Shown here: positions 51,572-59,855 of the stretch, piece after piece
Layout of the letters: the number at the start of each line of letters is the position of its first letter
How positions within the stretch are numbered: the first letter of the stretch is position 1
Assembly (NCBI GenBank): GCA_963831535.1
Contig: CAWHQP010000004.1
Span: forward strand, 62,001-126,000
Source of the DNA: Bog-756 sp963831535
GTDB lineage: Bacteria; Actinomycetota; Acidimicrobiia; Acidimicrobiales; RAAP-2
Direction: 5' to 3'
DNA length: 64,000 bases
Translations under genes and position numbers: made by a program
Notes under the pieces: generated by a model
The model's database searches: none
What the model saw: only the letters and a program-made list of their open reading frames with translations
Told to the model about the DNA's origin: nothing

Positions 51572-54352
51572 ATGAGGAAGCGCGCTTCGGTCGGACTAAG
51601 CGTCGGTGTACTCCTCGTAGTCGGCGCGGTGTCTGCGGTAACCCTGATGCGGACGGCATCGGCGGCGGACAGCCCGATGACGGTGACGCCGTACACCGGG
51701 TACAACCCGGCCCTGACCCGGGCTCCCTACGTAACCGACCTCACCCAGTCGTCCGCGTCGGTCAACTGGGCGACGAGCTCGGCCACGCCGGGGTCGGTCC
51801 TGGCCACACCGACCGGGTCCGGTGGGTCGTGCCCCGCGTCCGTGACCACCTGGTCGCTATCGGCAGCCACCGCCCCCAACTCACTGCCGGCACCGGTCAA
51901 CGGTATAAACCCAGTGCCCTCATCCAGCCTCACCAGCCGTGAATTCACGGTCAACTCCGTGTCTGAGTACCAGAACTCGGTCACGCTAACCAGTCTTACG
52001 GCGGGAACCCGGTACTGCTATGCCGTGTTCTCGGGCAACGGATCGGGCTCGGTCAACCTCCTGCCCGCCACCGAGCCGGTCCAATACTTCACGACACTCA
52101 GTCCCAGCAGCGCACAGTCCTCGGCGCCGGTGACCTTCGACGTCATCGACGACACCGGCGAGAACTACTCCTACACGAGCGCCACCCAGACCTCGGATGT
52201 CCTGTTCCCCAACGGTTACAACCCCGACCAGGCCTCCCTCGACCACCAGATCGGACAGTCCGGTGCGGACTTCCTCTTGTCGGTCGGTGACATCGCCTAC
52301 AGCGGAACCACCGAGTCGACCTTCGGTGACCTCCAACAGACCGGCACCCAGCCCGAGGTCAGCAACATCTTCGGCCCCTTCTACTATCCCCAGACCGGAG
52401 GGATCCCGATCTTCGCCGGGTCCGGGGACCACGGCCAGAACATTAATCCGCTGAAGGTCTTCCCGACGGCGAGCACGGCTGCAGCCTCGGGGGGGACCTA
52501 CGCCTACGACAGCTATTCCGGCACCGACGGCATCACCGGATCGTCCCCTGACGACTGGTACGCCTTCTCGACCGGCGACGTCCGAATCTACGTACTCGAC
52601 GGCGCCTGGTCGGACACGTTGGCCAACAAGCTGGGCACCACGACCGGGGGATTGTGCGGGACGCCGGGAACCAATCCCGCCATCTACTGTGAGCCCTACC
52701 AGGCCGATGCCGATGAGCACTGGCAGACCAGCTCCCCGGAGTACCAATGGCTCCAGCGGGATCTCGCCGAGCATCCTGGCGGTGTGAAGTTCGCCATCTT
52801 CCACTATCCGCTCCGGTCGGACAACGCCACGCAGCCCTCGGACGTGTACCTGCAGAACAGTCCGGCCAACCCAAACGCATCGACGAGCCTCGAGGCACTG
52901 CTGGCCGCTAACGGCGTGCAGGTGGCCTTCAACGGCCACGCCCACACCTACCAACGCATCGTGCCGAGCGGTCCGGGGCAGATCACCAACTACGTCACCG
53001 GCGGCGGCGGGGGTGTCCTCGAGCCCGTACTCGGTGGCAAAACTTGTGCAGCTCTCACCACCGGGGCCACGGCGCCCGACAAGGACGTCTACGCGCTCGG
53101 GTGGGATCCAACCACCGGCATCGGCTCCACCTGCAGCACCAGCAACACCGCGCCCACGCCGACCTCGGCAGCCGACGTGTACAACTTCCTCAAGGTGACC
53201 GTCCAGGGAACCACCGTGACCGTGACTCCCACCAACGCGGCCGGTGGCACCTTCGACGTGCAGAGCTACTCATACCCGGCGACAACTGGGCCATCGACAC
53301 CCACCAACGTGACGGCAGCAGCGACGTCCTTGACGTCGGTCGCCCTCAACTGGACCTCATCCACCGAGGCCGGTGGATCCATCGCCTCGTACCGGATCTA
53401 CCGGAACGGCTCAGAGCTGGCGACGGTCGGCGGGTCCACGACCTCTTTCACCGACACCAGCGCACAGCCCGGCGCCAGCTACTTCTACTCGGTGGCCGCC
53501 GTCGACGGTAGCGGGAAGGCGTCGTGGCCCGGCATGGCCAACCAGGTCACGACGCCGGCACCAGTCCAGTCGAGTCCCGGCTCCGGTCAGCAGGGCTGCT
53601 CCACCCAGTTGCCGTCGGGAGCCGTCGTCGGCGCTGCCGCCCTCGATGACGGATCCGGCTACTACGAGGTGGACAAGTACGGTGACGTGGCCGCCTTCGG
53701 TGCGGCTGTCTGCTACGGCGGAATGACGGGCACGCCCCTCAACCAACCCATCGTTGGGATGGCCGTCGACCCGGCCACCGGCGGCTACTGGCTGGTGGCA
53801 TCGGACGGCGGGGTGTTCTCCTTCAACGCCCCCTTCGAGGGATCGACTGGCGGCATGCGACTGAACAAGCCGATCGTGGGCATGGGCGCCAGCCCGAACG
53901 GGGCCGGGTACTGGCTAGTGGCCTCCGACGGCGGGGTGTTCTCCTTTAATGCCCCCTTCTACGGCGGCACGGGCCTGATCAAGCTGAACAAGCCCGTCGT
54001 GGGCATGGCCGTGGACCGAACCACCGGCGGGTACTGGCTGGTGGCTTCCGACGGCGGGGTCTTCAACTTCAATGCACCCTTCGACGGCGCCACCGGGGGG
54101 ATGCGGCTCAATCAACCCATCGTGGGGATCGACCCGACGGCTGACGGCGACGGATACCGGTTGGTGGCGGCGGATGGCGGAGTCTTCACCGGGTTCAACA
54201 CACCGTTCTACGGCGGCACCGGGCTCATGCGGCTGAACCGACCCATCGTGACCACCATCAACGACAACGACGGAGACGGGTACTGGTTGGTGGCCAGCGA
54301 CGGCGGAGTGTTCTCGTTCCACGCCCCCTTCTACGGCTCGGCGGCCGGTTAA
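51572..54352 (+). CDS. secreted purple-acid-phosphatase-like protein with 'YWLVASDGG' repeats
   Basis: 926 residues. Signal peptide 1-32 (SVGVLLVVGAVSAVTLM..ASA). Residues 45-180 are the Fn3-like N-domain of purple acid phosphatases (APYVTDLTQSSASVNWATSS). Residues 185-510 are a metallophosphoesterase core with VIDDTGENY, SVGDIAYSG, FHYPLRS and NGHAHTYQR. The third metal motif, normally GNH(D/E), reads AGSGDHGQN, lacking the Asn ligand, so activity may be altered. A second Fn3 (about 575-665) and five C-terminal repeats follow. Likely an extracytoplasmic phosphatase tethered or displayed by the repeats. Confidence 0.82.
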   Translation: MRKRASVGLSVGVLLVVGAVSAVTLMRTASAADSPMTVTPYTGYNPALTRAPYVTDLTQSSASVNWATSSATPGSVLATPTGSGGSCPASVTTWSLSAATAPNSLPAPVNGINPVPSSSLTSREFTVNSVSEYQNSVTLTSLTAGTRYCYAVFSGNGSGSVNLLPATEPVQYFTTLSPSSAQSSAPVTFDVIDDTGENYSYTSATQTSDVLFPNGYNPDQASLDHQIGQSGADFLLSVGDIAYSGTTESTFGDLQQTGTQPEVSNIFGPFYYPQTGGIPIFAGSGDHGQNINPLKVFPTASTAAASGGTYAYDSYSGTDGITGSSPDDWYAFSTGDVRIYVLDGAWSDTLANKLGTTTGGLCGTPGTNPAIYCEPYQADADEHWQTSSPEYQWLQRDLAEHPGGVKFAIFHYPLRSDNATQPSDVYLQNSPANPNASTSLEALLAANGVQVAFNGHAHTYQRIVPSGPGQITNYVTGGGGGVLEPVLGGKTCAALTTGATAPDKDVYALGWDPTTGIGSTCSTSNTAPTPTSAADVYNFLKVTVQGTTVTVTPTNAAGGTFDVQSYSYPATTGPSTPTNVTAAATSLTSVALNWTSSTEAGGSIASYRIYRNGSELATVGGSTTSFTDTSAQPGASYFYSVAAVDGSGKASWPGMANQVTTPAPVQSSPGSGQQGCSTQLPSGAVVGAAALDDGSGYYEVDKYGDVAAFGAAVCYGGMTGTPLNQPIVGMAVDPATGGYWLVASDGGVFSFNAPFEGSTGGMRLNKPIVGMGASPNGAGYWLVASDGGVFSFNAPFYGGTGLIKLNKPVVGMAVDRTTGGYWLVASDGGVFNFNAPFDGATGGMRLNQPIVGIDPTADGDGYRLVAADGGVFTGFNTPFYGGTGLMRLNRPIVTTINDNDGDGYWLVASDGGVFSFHAPFYGSAAG

Positions 54353-54489
54353 GCGGAACATCATCGGGCCCGCCAGTGCAGGGTGGGGCCACGAGCAGCG
54401 TCCAACGGGTGGCGTTGAGCGCGAATCTGGGAGGACCTTCACAATTGCCGACAGAATGGGGGCGTGACACGGGTCGAGGGGCGACTGGG

Positions 54490-54885
54490 ATGAGAGCGGG
54501 CCGACGTTCACTCGAACGCTGGCTGGCCCAGGCATGGCCGATCGTGCGTTCGCTGATGGAGGCGGAGGACCGACTCATCTCGACATCCGAGGCACCCGCC
54601 GTCGTGGTCCTGGCATCGTGCGACCAACTCAGCGCCACCATCTCGCACGCCGAACAGTGGCTCAACTCCCGACGTTGTCCCGACGACAACTTCGGCCTGC
54701 AGTTCCGGGAGCTGATCGCCGCCTGCCAGGGGCTGTGTGCCATCATGCAGACAGTTTCGAGGGAAGCACCCGAGGGTCGCTGGATCGAAAACCGGGAGAT
54801 CGCCGACCGGATTGGCGACAACTTCATGGACCGCATCCAGCAGGCTTCGCGGGCCCGGCTGTATCTGCAGCAGTGGAGAACCTGA
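54490..54885 (+). CDS. hypothetical helical protein
   Basis: 131 residues from ATG 54490 (MRAGRRSLERWLAQAWPIVRSLMEAEDRLIS). Mostly alpha-helical, with two Cys (NSRRCPDD and ACQGLC). No family recognised. A weak GGGCGACTGGG is the only ribosome-site candidate, and the frame is open for 114 bp further upstream, so the start is not firm. It follows the phosphatase-like gene in the same direction. Confidence 0.5.
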   Translation: MRAGRRSLERWLAQAWPIVRSLMEAEDRLISTSEAPAVVVLASCDQLSATISHAEQWLNSRRCPDDNFGLQFRELIAACQGLCAIMQTVSREAPEGRWIENREIADRIGDNFMDRIQQASRARLYLQQWRT

Positions 54886-55269
54886 CCCGTCAGGTCCGCA
54901 CGGTGAACCGATGACCCAGACAACCACGGCCCGACCGGCGGCACGGCCCCCTGGACCTCCGATGATCCACACACGGACGGCCCCAGGGGAACGCGTGGCA
55001 GAGCCGGGGGATCGGGAGCACAGGACTCCCACCCCTCGTGTTCTGATCCTTCCATGCCCCGACCCCGCAGCAATGACCGGCGTGGCGGGACTGCGTCCCC
55101 ACCCGAAGCGCTCGCACATCACGTCCCAGTGCGCTCCGGGCCACCGCCCACGCCATCCGACGCCGGGCATCCATCGGTTGCGGGCACGCGTCGAGTCGCC
55201 ATCCGGTAGTCTGCCCGTCATAGCTACATCTCCCGTACTTTCAGCGTCGGTGCAGGGATTCAAGCCCGC
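54886..55269. other. 384-bp stretch without a convincing gene
   Basis: Open frames on both strands are Pro/Arg-rich and lack ribosome sites or recognisable domains. The region presumably contains the promoter of the collagen-like gene. Confidence 0.45.
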
Positions 55270-55797
55270 ATGAGCGATTCCTTGCCGCGTTGGGTACTCC
55301 CCGTGATCATCGGATCGATCGTCGTGGGACTGGCCGGCCTCGGGACCGGGATCTACGCCATCGCGAAGATCCCTCCCAAGGTGTCGGGCCCCGCAGGGAT
55401 GACTGGTGCCACCGGCCCGCAGGGTCCCACCGGCGCCACCGGACCTGCTGGTCAGACCGGTCCTGTTGGACCCACGGGACCATCTGGGGTCGGCACCCTC
55501 ACCCCTGGCTCCGTCGTCACCTCCCCGGCGGTGGTCACGGCGGCGGGTGCGCCCACCGGAACCCAGCTAGTGGCCAAGGTCACCTGTCCGACCGGCACGA
55601 CCATCCTGAGCGGAGGCGGTGAGGTCACTGCCTCCGGGAGCTCCCAGAGAGTCGCACTGGAATCTTCGTTCCCCGTCGACGCCTCGACCTGGCAGGTGGT
55701 CGGCGTGGTAGTCGGCAAACTCCCCCCCACCGTGACCATGAGCGTGGCACCGTTCGCACTCTGCGCGGCCACCGGGGCCAAGGCAGCGACGACCTAG
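55270..55797 (+). CDS. membrane-anchored collagen-like protein
   Basis: 175 residues. A short cytoplasmic start and one membrane helix (WVLPVIIGSIVVGLAGLGTGIYAI) are followed by twelve uninterrupted Gly-X-Y triplets (residues 40-75, rich in GPT/GAT/GPA) and a beta-rich C-terminal head of about 95 residues with two Cys. Short bacterial collagen-like stalks trimerise and project a head from the membrane. The head is not recognised. It converges with the nitronate monooxygenase gene, overlapping by 4 bp. Confidence 0.7.
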   Translation: MSDSLPRWVLPVIIGSIVVGLAGLGTGIYAIAKIPPKVSGPAGMTGATGPQGPTGATGPAGQTGPVGPTGPSGVGTLTPGSVVTSPAVVTAAGAPTGTQLVAKVTCPTGTTILSGGGEVTASGSSQRVALESSFPVDASTWQVVGVVVGKLPPTVTMSVAPFALCAATGAKAATT

Positions 55798-56879
55798 TCC
55801 TGACCGATCTGGCGTCCGCAGCTCGGCCCTATCATTCCCGACCTCTGATCACCGAGGGGGCGCGCAGCATCGGTGGTCATCCGCCGCACGATGGCCCCAG
55901 CCGGCTCGGCCGTGACCCGGCGCCACCCGGTCCCGGCCCACAGATTGACTACCGAGGCATCGCCGACCCTGGTGGCCGCGGCACGGAGGGGACGGGTCAG
56001 GTGGTGCACCTCGGGATAGGCCTGGGGAGCCTGCTCGTTGTGCGACACGGCGAACTCGTTGGCCAGGCCACGGGCGTAGCGCCCACTGAAGGCTCTGGTC
56101 ACGATGGTCTCGGGATACCGCCCGTCGAGCAGGGCTCGACGGTAGGTGGGCGATGTTCCCGCCTCCGGAGTGCAGAGCAACGCCGTGCCGACCTGGATCG
56201 CGGTGGCTCCGGAGGCCAGGATCTCGGCAGCCTCGGTGCCGGTCATGATCCCGCCGGCACCGATGAGCGGCAGGTCGGTGACTCCGAGCATCTCATCGAG
56301 AAGGGCGAGGAGGGGACGACGGTTTGGGGCGAGGTCGAGAAAAGAGCCCTGGTGGCCACCGGCTTCAGTTCCCTGCACGGCCAGCATGTCTGCGCCGACC
56401 GCTTCGGCCGCGCTGGCCTCGGCCACCGACGTCACCGTGACCGCCACCCGACAGTCAGCTCGGTGCAACCGGTCGACGGCGGACGACGCCGGACAACCGA
56501 AGGTGAAACTCACCAGGTCCACGTGAGCCGAAGCCACGACCTCGAGCTTGGCCTCATAGTCGTCGTCCTCCCATCGAGGTTCGCCGAGGGCCACGCCGCA
56601 CCGTCGAGCGTCGGTCTCGAGGTCGGCGGCATAGGCGGCGACCACCGCGGTATCAGCGGGCCCGGAGGGTACAAAGAGGTTGACCCCGAACGGGGCACCG
56701 GTCAGAACACGGGTGGCGGCGATGTCGTCCCTCAGCTGTTCGGCCGTACGGTAGCCACCAGCCACGAAGCCGTACCCACCCGCTCTGGTCACCGCAGCCG
56801 TCAGCTCCGGCGTCGAAGGACCGCCGGCCATCGGTGCCTGCACGATGGGAACCTCACTGGGTAGCGGCGAGACCGTCAC
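55794..56879 (-). CDS. nitronate monooxygenase (2-nitropropane dioxygenase-like)
   Basis: 361 residues, FMN-binding TIM barrel. VPIVQAPMAGGPSTPELTAAV opens the barrel; the phosphate-binding parts are MLAVQGTEAGGHQGSF (with the active-site His) and LPLIGAGGIMTGTEAAEILASGATAIQVGTALL. It oxidises alkyl nitronates such as propionate-3-nitronate. The GTG start overlaps the stop of purU upstream (GTGA), so the two are coupled. The last 25 residues (Arg/Gly-rich) look dispensable. Confidence 0.88.
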   Translation of the reverse strand: MTVSPLPSEVPIVQAPMAGGPSTPELTAAVTRAGGYGFVAGGYRTAEQLRDDIAATRVLTGAPFGVNLFVPSGPADTAVVAAYAADLETDARRCGVALGEPRWEDDDYEAKLEVVASAHVDLVSFTFGCPASSAVDRLHRADCRVAVTVTSVAEASAAEAVGADMLAVQGTEAGGHQGSFLDLAPNRRPLLALLDEMLGVTDLPLIGAGGIMTGTEAAEILASGATAIQVGTALLCTPEAGTSPTYRRALLDGRYPETIVTRAFSGRYARGLANEFAVSHNEQAPQAYPEVHHLTRPLRAAATRVGDASVVNLWAGTGWRRVTAEPAGAIVRRMTTDAARPLGDQRSGMIGPSCGRQIGQD

Positions 56880-57751
56880 CCGAACACCACGGTCTTGTTA
56901 CCGTTGAGGAGGACCCGGTCCTCCAGATGCCACCGCAGCCCGCGGACCAGCACGGAACGCTCGATGTCCCGGCCGATGCGGAGCAGCTCCTCCACGGTGT
57001 CGGCATGGTCGATCCGGATGGTGTCCTGCTCGATGATGGGTCCCGCGTCCAGGGTCGCGGTGACGTAGTGACAGGTAGCACCAATCAGCTTCACCCCTCG
57101 TTCGAAGGCCTGGTGGTACGGGCGGGCCCCGGCGAACGAGGGCAAGAAGCTGTGATGGATGTTGATGATCCTCCCCGGATAGCGCGCACACACCTCCTCG
57201 GGCAGGATCTGCATGAATCGGGCCAGCACCATCACATCGCCCCCGACAGCATCGAAGCAAGAGACGATCTCGTCGAAGGCCTCCGCTTTGCCACCCTCCG
57301 CGAAGGGCACGAACCGGAACTCGATTCCGTACCACTCGACCAGGGATCGGAGGTCGGAATGGTTGGCCATCACCACAGGGATGTCACAGACCAGGTCACC
57401 GTTGCGCCACCGGTGAAGCAGGTCGGCCAGACAGTGGTCCTCCTTGCTGGCCAGGATGACCACCTTCCGCCGTTGCTCGCTGTCTCGGAGATGCCAGCGC
57501 AGCCCGAACGTGCGGGCAACATCGGCGAATCGGCGGGCGAACTCCGCACTGTCGAAGGGAAGACTCTCCGCCAGGATCTCGATCCGCTGGAAGAACTGTC
57601 CCGTGGTCAGGTCACTGTGCTGGGCCGCTTCCACCACCCACCCACCGTGGTCGGCGATGAACCCGGTGACCGCGGCCACGATGCCGGTGCCGTCCGGGCA
57701 GGTGACGGTGAGGACGAGGCGGCGCATCTCTCCATACTGGTCGCGTTCCAC
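56876..57751 (-). CDS. purU: formyltetrahydrofolate deformylase
   Basis: 291 residues. An N-terminal ACT domain (LTVTCPDGTGIVAAVTGFIADHGGWVVEAAQH) precedes a formyltransferase-fold domain with MVLARFMQILPEEVC, IINIHHSFLPSFAGARPYHQAF and GATCHYVTATLDAGPIIEQD (catalytic His and Asp present). It hydrolyses 10-formyl-THF to formate and THF, balancing one-carbon pools and supplying formate for purine synthesis. The start is either GTG 57751 or ATG 57727; only the former leaves room for a ribosome site. Confidence 0.93.
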   Translation of the reverse strand: MERDQYGEMRRLVLTVTCPDGTGIVAAVTGFIADHGGWVVEAAQHSDLTTGQFFQRIEILAESLPFDSAEFARRFADVARTFGLRWHLRDSEQRRKVVILASKEDHCLADLLHRWRNGDLVCDIPVVMANHSDLRSLVEWYGIEFRFVPFAEGGKAEAFDEIVSCFDAVGGDVMVLARFMQILPEEVCARYPGRIINIHHSFLPSFAGARPYHQAFERGVKLIGATCHYVTATLDAGPIIEQDTIRIDHADTVEELLRIGRDIERSVLVRGLRWHLEDRVLLNGNKTVVFG

Positions 57752-57991
57752 GGGGCCGTCATGCCGGTGGACGGCCTTCCTGTGCCCAGGCCCGTACCGC
57801 CACTGAGGATCGCTGGATCAGGTCGCCCATAATCACCGCACCACACCGCGGGAAGTGCTCAATCCAGTCCAAGCCCAGTGCCCGCCGCGCATGCCGAGAG
57901 CGGGCCGCACACGACGGCACTACCGACCACGTCCCGCGACTTCCCTTCTCAAAGGCGCATGAACCAGCCACCCCGAAGGTAGTGTCGCCCG

Positions 57992-58270
57992 ATGGCCAGT
58001 GCGGAGGATGCTCAGGATGTGCTCGTCGTCATCGGGCTGCACGAGGATTCGGATCTGGACTGCGACAATCAGCTGATTGATCGGGAAACCGGCTTGGACC
58101 CGGGCACGGTTGACGCCGTGCTCGACCAGCTGTGGAGGGACGGCCGGATCGAGGCCATCCGCGGCCCTGGGGAGCGGAGCCCATCGGTCGTAAAAGTGCG
58201 ACGCGTACTGCCTGACCGGGAGCCCCTGTGGGGCGACGACGGAACCTACAAAGCCAACCAGTCAGCGTGA
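57992..58270 (+). CDS. small protein with a winged-helix-like region
   Basis: 92 residues. LIDRETGLDPGTVDAVLDQLWRDGRIEAIRGPGERSPSVVKVRRV looks like a compact winged helix (helix - turn - recognition helix - two-stranded wing). It could be a small DNA-binding regulator. Alone on the plus strand between purU and the methyltransferase gene; no operator is obvious. Confidence 0.55.
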   Translation: MASAEDAQDVLVVIGLHEDSDLDCDNQLIDRETGLDPGTVDAVLDQLWRDGRIEAIRGPGERSPSVVKVRRVLPDREPLWGDDGTYKANQSA

Positions 58271-58393
58271 GGTGCCACCGAGGTTGGGTCTGACGATCGG
58301 AGGGTGGCGTCGGGCCATTTCCGACCGGCTACCGCCGACCCGGCGAGATTCCGTTGCCCACACCCTGTCGGTCCGATGCCCCGGGACCCGCAG

Positions 58394-59308
58394 TCAGAAG
58401 GAAGTGATGGCGTGAAAGGCGATGGCGGCCGCCGTGGCCACGTTGAGCGAGTCGACTCCCTGCGCCATCGGGATGGACACGAACAGATCTGACAAGGCCA
58501 GCGCCGCTTCCGTCAGTCCGCGCCCCTCGGCACCGAGCAGGAGGGCGACGCCGACCGGATAATCCCGACCCAAGATCCAGTTCTTCAGCTCGTCCAGACT
58601 CGTTCGAGGATGGACGATCCCAGCAGCAGGACGCGTTGTCAGTGAAGCAATCACGAATCCGGCGTCCCGCACCTGGCGGAGCCCGGTCGGCCACGGCTCC
58701 AACCGGGCGAACGGTAGGTGGAGGACATGGCCGACCGATACCCGGATCGAGCGACGGTAGAGGGGGTCGGCACAGGTGGGATCGAGCAGTACGCCGGCCA
58801 CGCCGAAGGCTGCGGCATTGCGGAACAGGGCCCCGATGTTCTCATGGTCGTTGAGGCCCTCGAGGACGGCCACGATGGGAGGGTCTCCCGTCAGTGTGGC
58901 GGCGCGGGTGAAGTCGCTCATGAGCGGTGCGGCACGGGTCGGCGGGGGACGCTCGGCGATGGCCACCACACCCCGGTGTAGTGGGAACCCGACCGTACCG
59001 GCCACCATGGAGCGCGACCCCACGAAGACTCGTGCTCCCTTCGCCTGCGTGGCCGCGACCAGATCACTGGCCGCAGTCACCTGGTGATCATCGACCAGCA
59101 GGGACTGTACGGCGTACCCAGATGTCAGGAGCCGTTCCACAGCGAGCCTCCCCTCGACCACGAACACACCATGTTCGGCATCGACGCGAACCCGGCTGGC
59201 GGGGTCGTTGAGGTCCTGGTAGAGCGCGAGTCGCGGGTCCCGGGGGTCCTCCACCCGGACCAGTTCGCCCGGATCCACTACTGGGTGGTCCTGAGGCTGG
59301 TTCGACAC
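58394..59308 (-). CDS. SpoU/TrmH-family RNA methyltransferase
   Basis: 304 residues. An N-terminal substrate-binding region (FVVEGRLAVERLLTSGYAVQSLLVDD) is followed by the SPOUT knot with its three motifs: LNDHENIGALFRNAAAFG (N and R), LLGAEGRGLT, and SIPMAQGVDSLNVATAAAIA. Transfers a methyl group from SAM to the 2'-OH of a tRNA or rRNA ribose; the exact target is not predictable. The GTG at 59308 was preferred to an upstream in-frame ATG because homologues begin near VDPGELVRVEDPRD. Confidence 0.9.
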   Translation of the reverse strand: MSNQPQDHPVVDPGELVRVEDPRDPRLALYQDLNDPASRVRVDAEHGVFVVEGRLAVERLLTSGYAVQSLLVDDHQVTAASDLVAATQAKGARVFVGSRSMVAGTVGFPLHRGVVAIAERPPPTRAAPLMSDFTRAATLTGDPPIVAVLEGLNDHENIGALFRNAAAFGVAGVLLDPTCADPLYRRSIRVSVGHVLHLPFARLEPWPTGLRQVRDAGFVIASLTTRPAAGIVHPRTSLDELKNWILGRDYPVGVALLLGAEGRGLTEAALALSDLFVSIPMAQGVDSLNVATAAAIAFHAITSF

Positions 59309-59438
59309 GCAGGCCAGCATCGCGTAGCCCAGAGGTGGCTGCACTGCTGGGACCTACCGCTTCGGCCGGTGCTTCCCGACGGTCGGATCAGCTACGGGAG
59401 CCGGCCATGTGATCGCTCCAGCCTGCCCTCATGCTGAT

Positions 59439-59612
59439 CTATGACTTCGCGGCCCGTTCCCTCGCCACCGCGGACACGAATCTGTTGAACTGCTCGCCGA
59501 ACGTCCGAACGGTGGCATTGTCACTCGCCGCCCATCGGCCCTCAGCCTCGATAATGGTGCCCAGATTGGCGAGGGCATCCTCCATACGGTCGATTCTCTG
59601 CTGCGTGTTCAT
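59439..59612 (-). CDS. small helical protein, hypothetical
   Basis: 57 residues: MNTQQRIDRMEDALANLGTI, then IEAEGRWAASDNATVRTF and a basic-tipped C-terminal helix ending ERAAKS. It looks like two amphipathic helices with heptad spacing (M/I/L/L/I). No strong ribosome site and no known family. Included because its codon use and helical pattern look protein-like. Confidence 0.4.
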   Translation of the reverse strand: MNTQQRIDRMEDALANLGTIIEAEGRWAASDNATVRTFGEQFNRFVSAVARERAAKS

Positions 59613-59855
59613 GCCGCCAGTCTCGCCGACCGTGGGCGCGGACTAACGTCGCACTGCCCGCCGCTCGGTCTGCCTCCACGTAACACCCGAACTGATACCG
59701 GCGTCTGGGCCTGGGCGCTCGATGCACCCACCGTCGGCTCGCGATCTCCCCATTCCGACTCCACGGCCGGGACCCACCAGAGGGAAGGCCCTCCACGGCA
59801 CAGGTTCGACGTATGGAGAGGCAGGCGGATCGACATGGAGATGGTCGCGGGTCGA

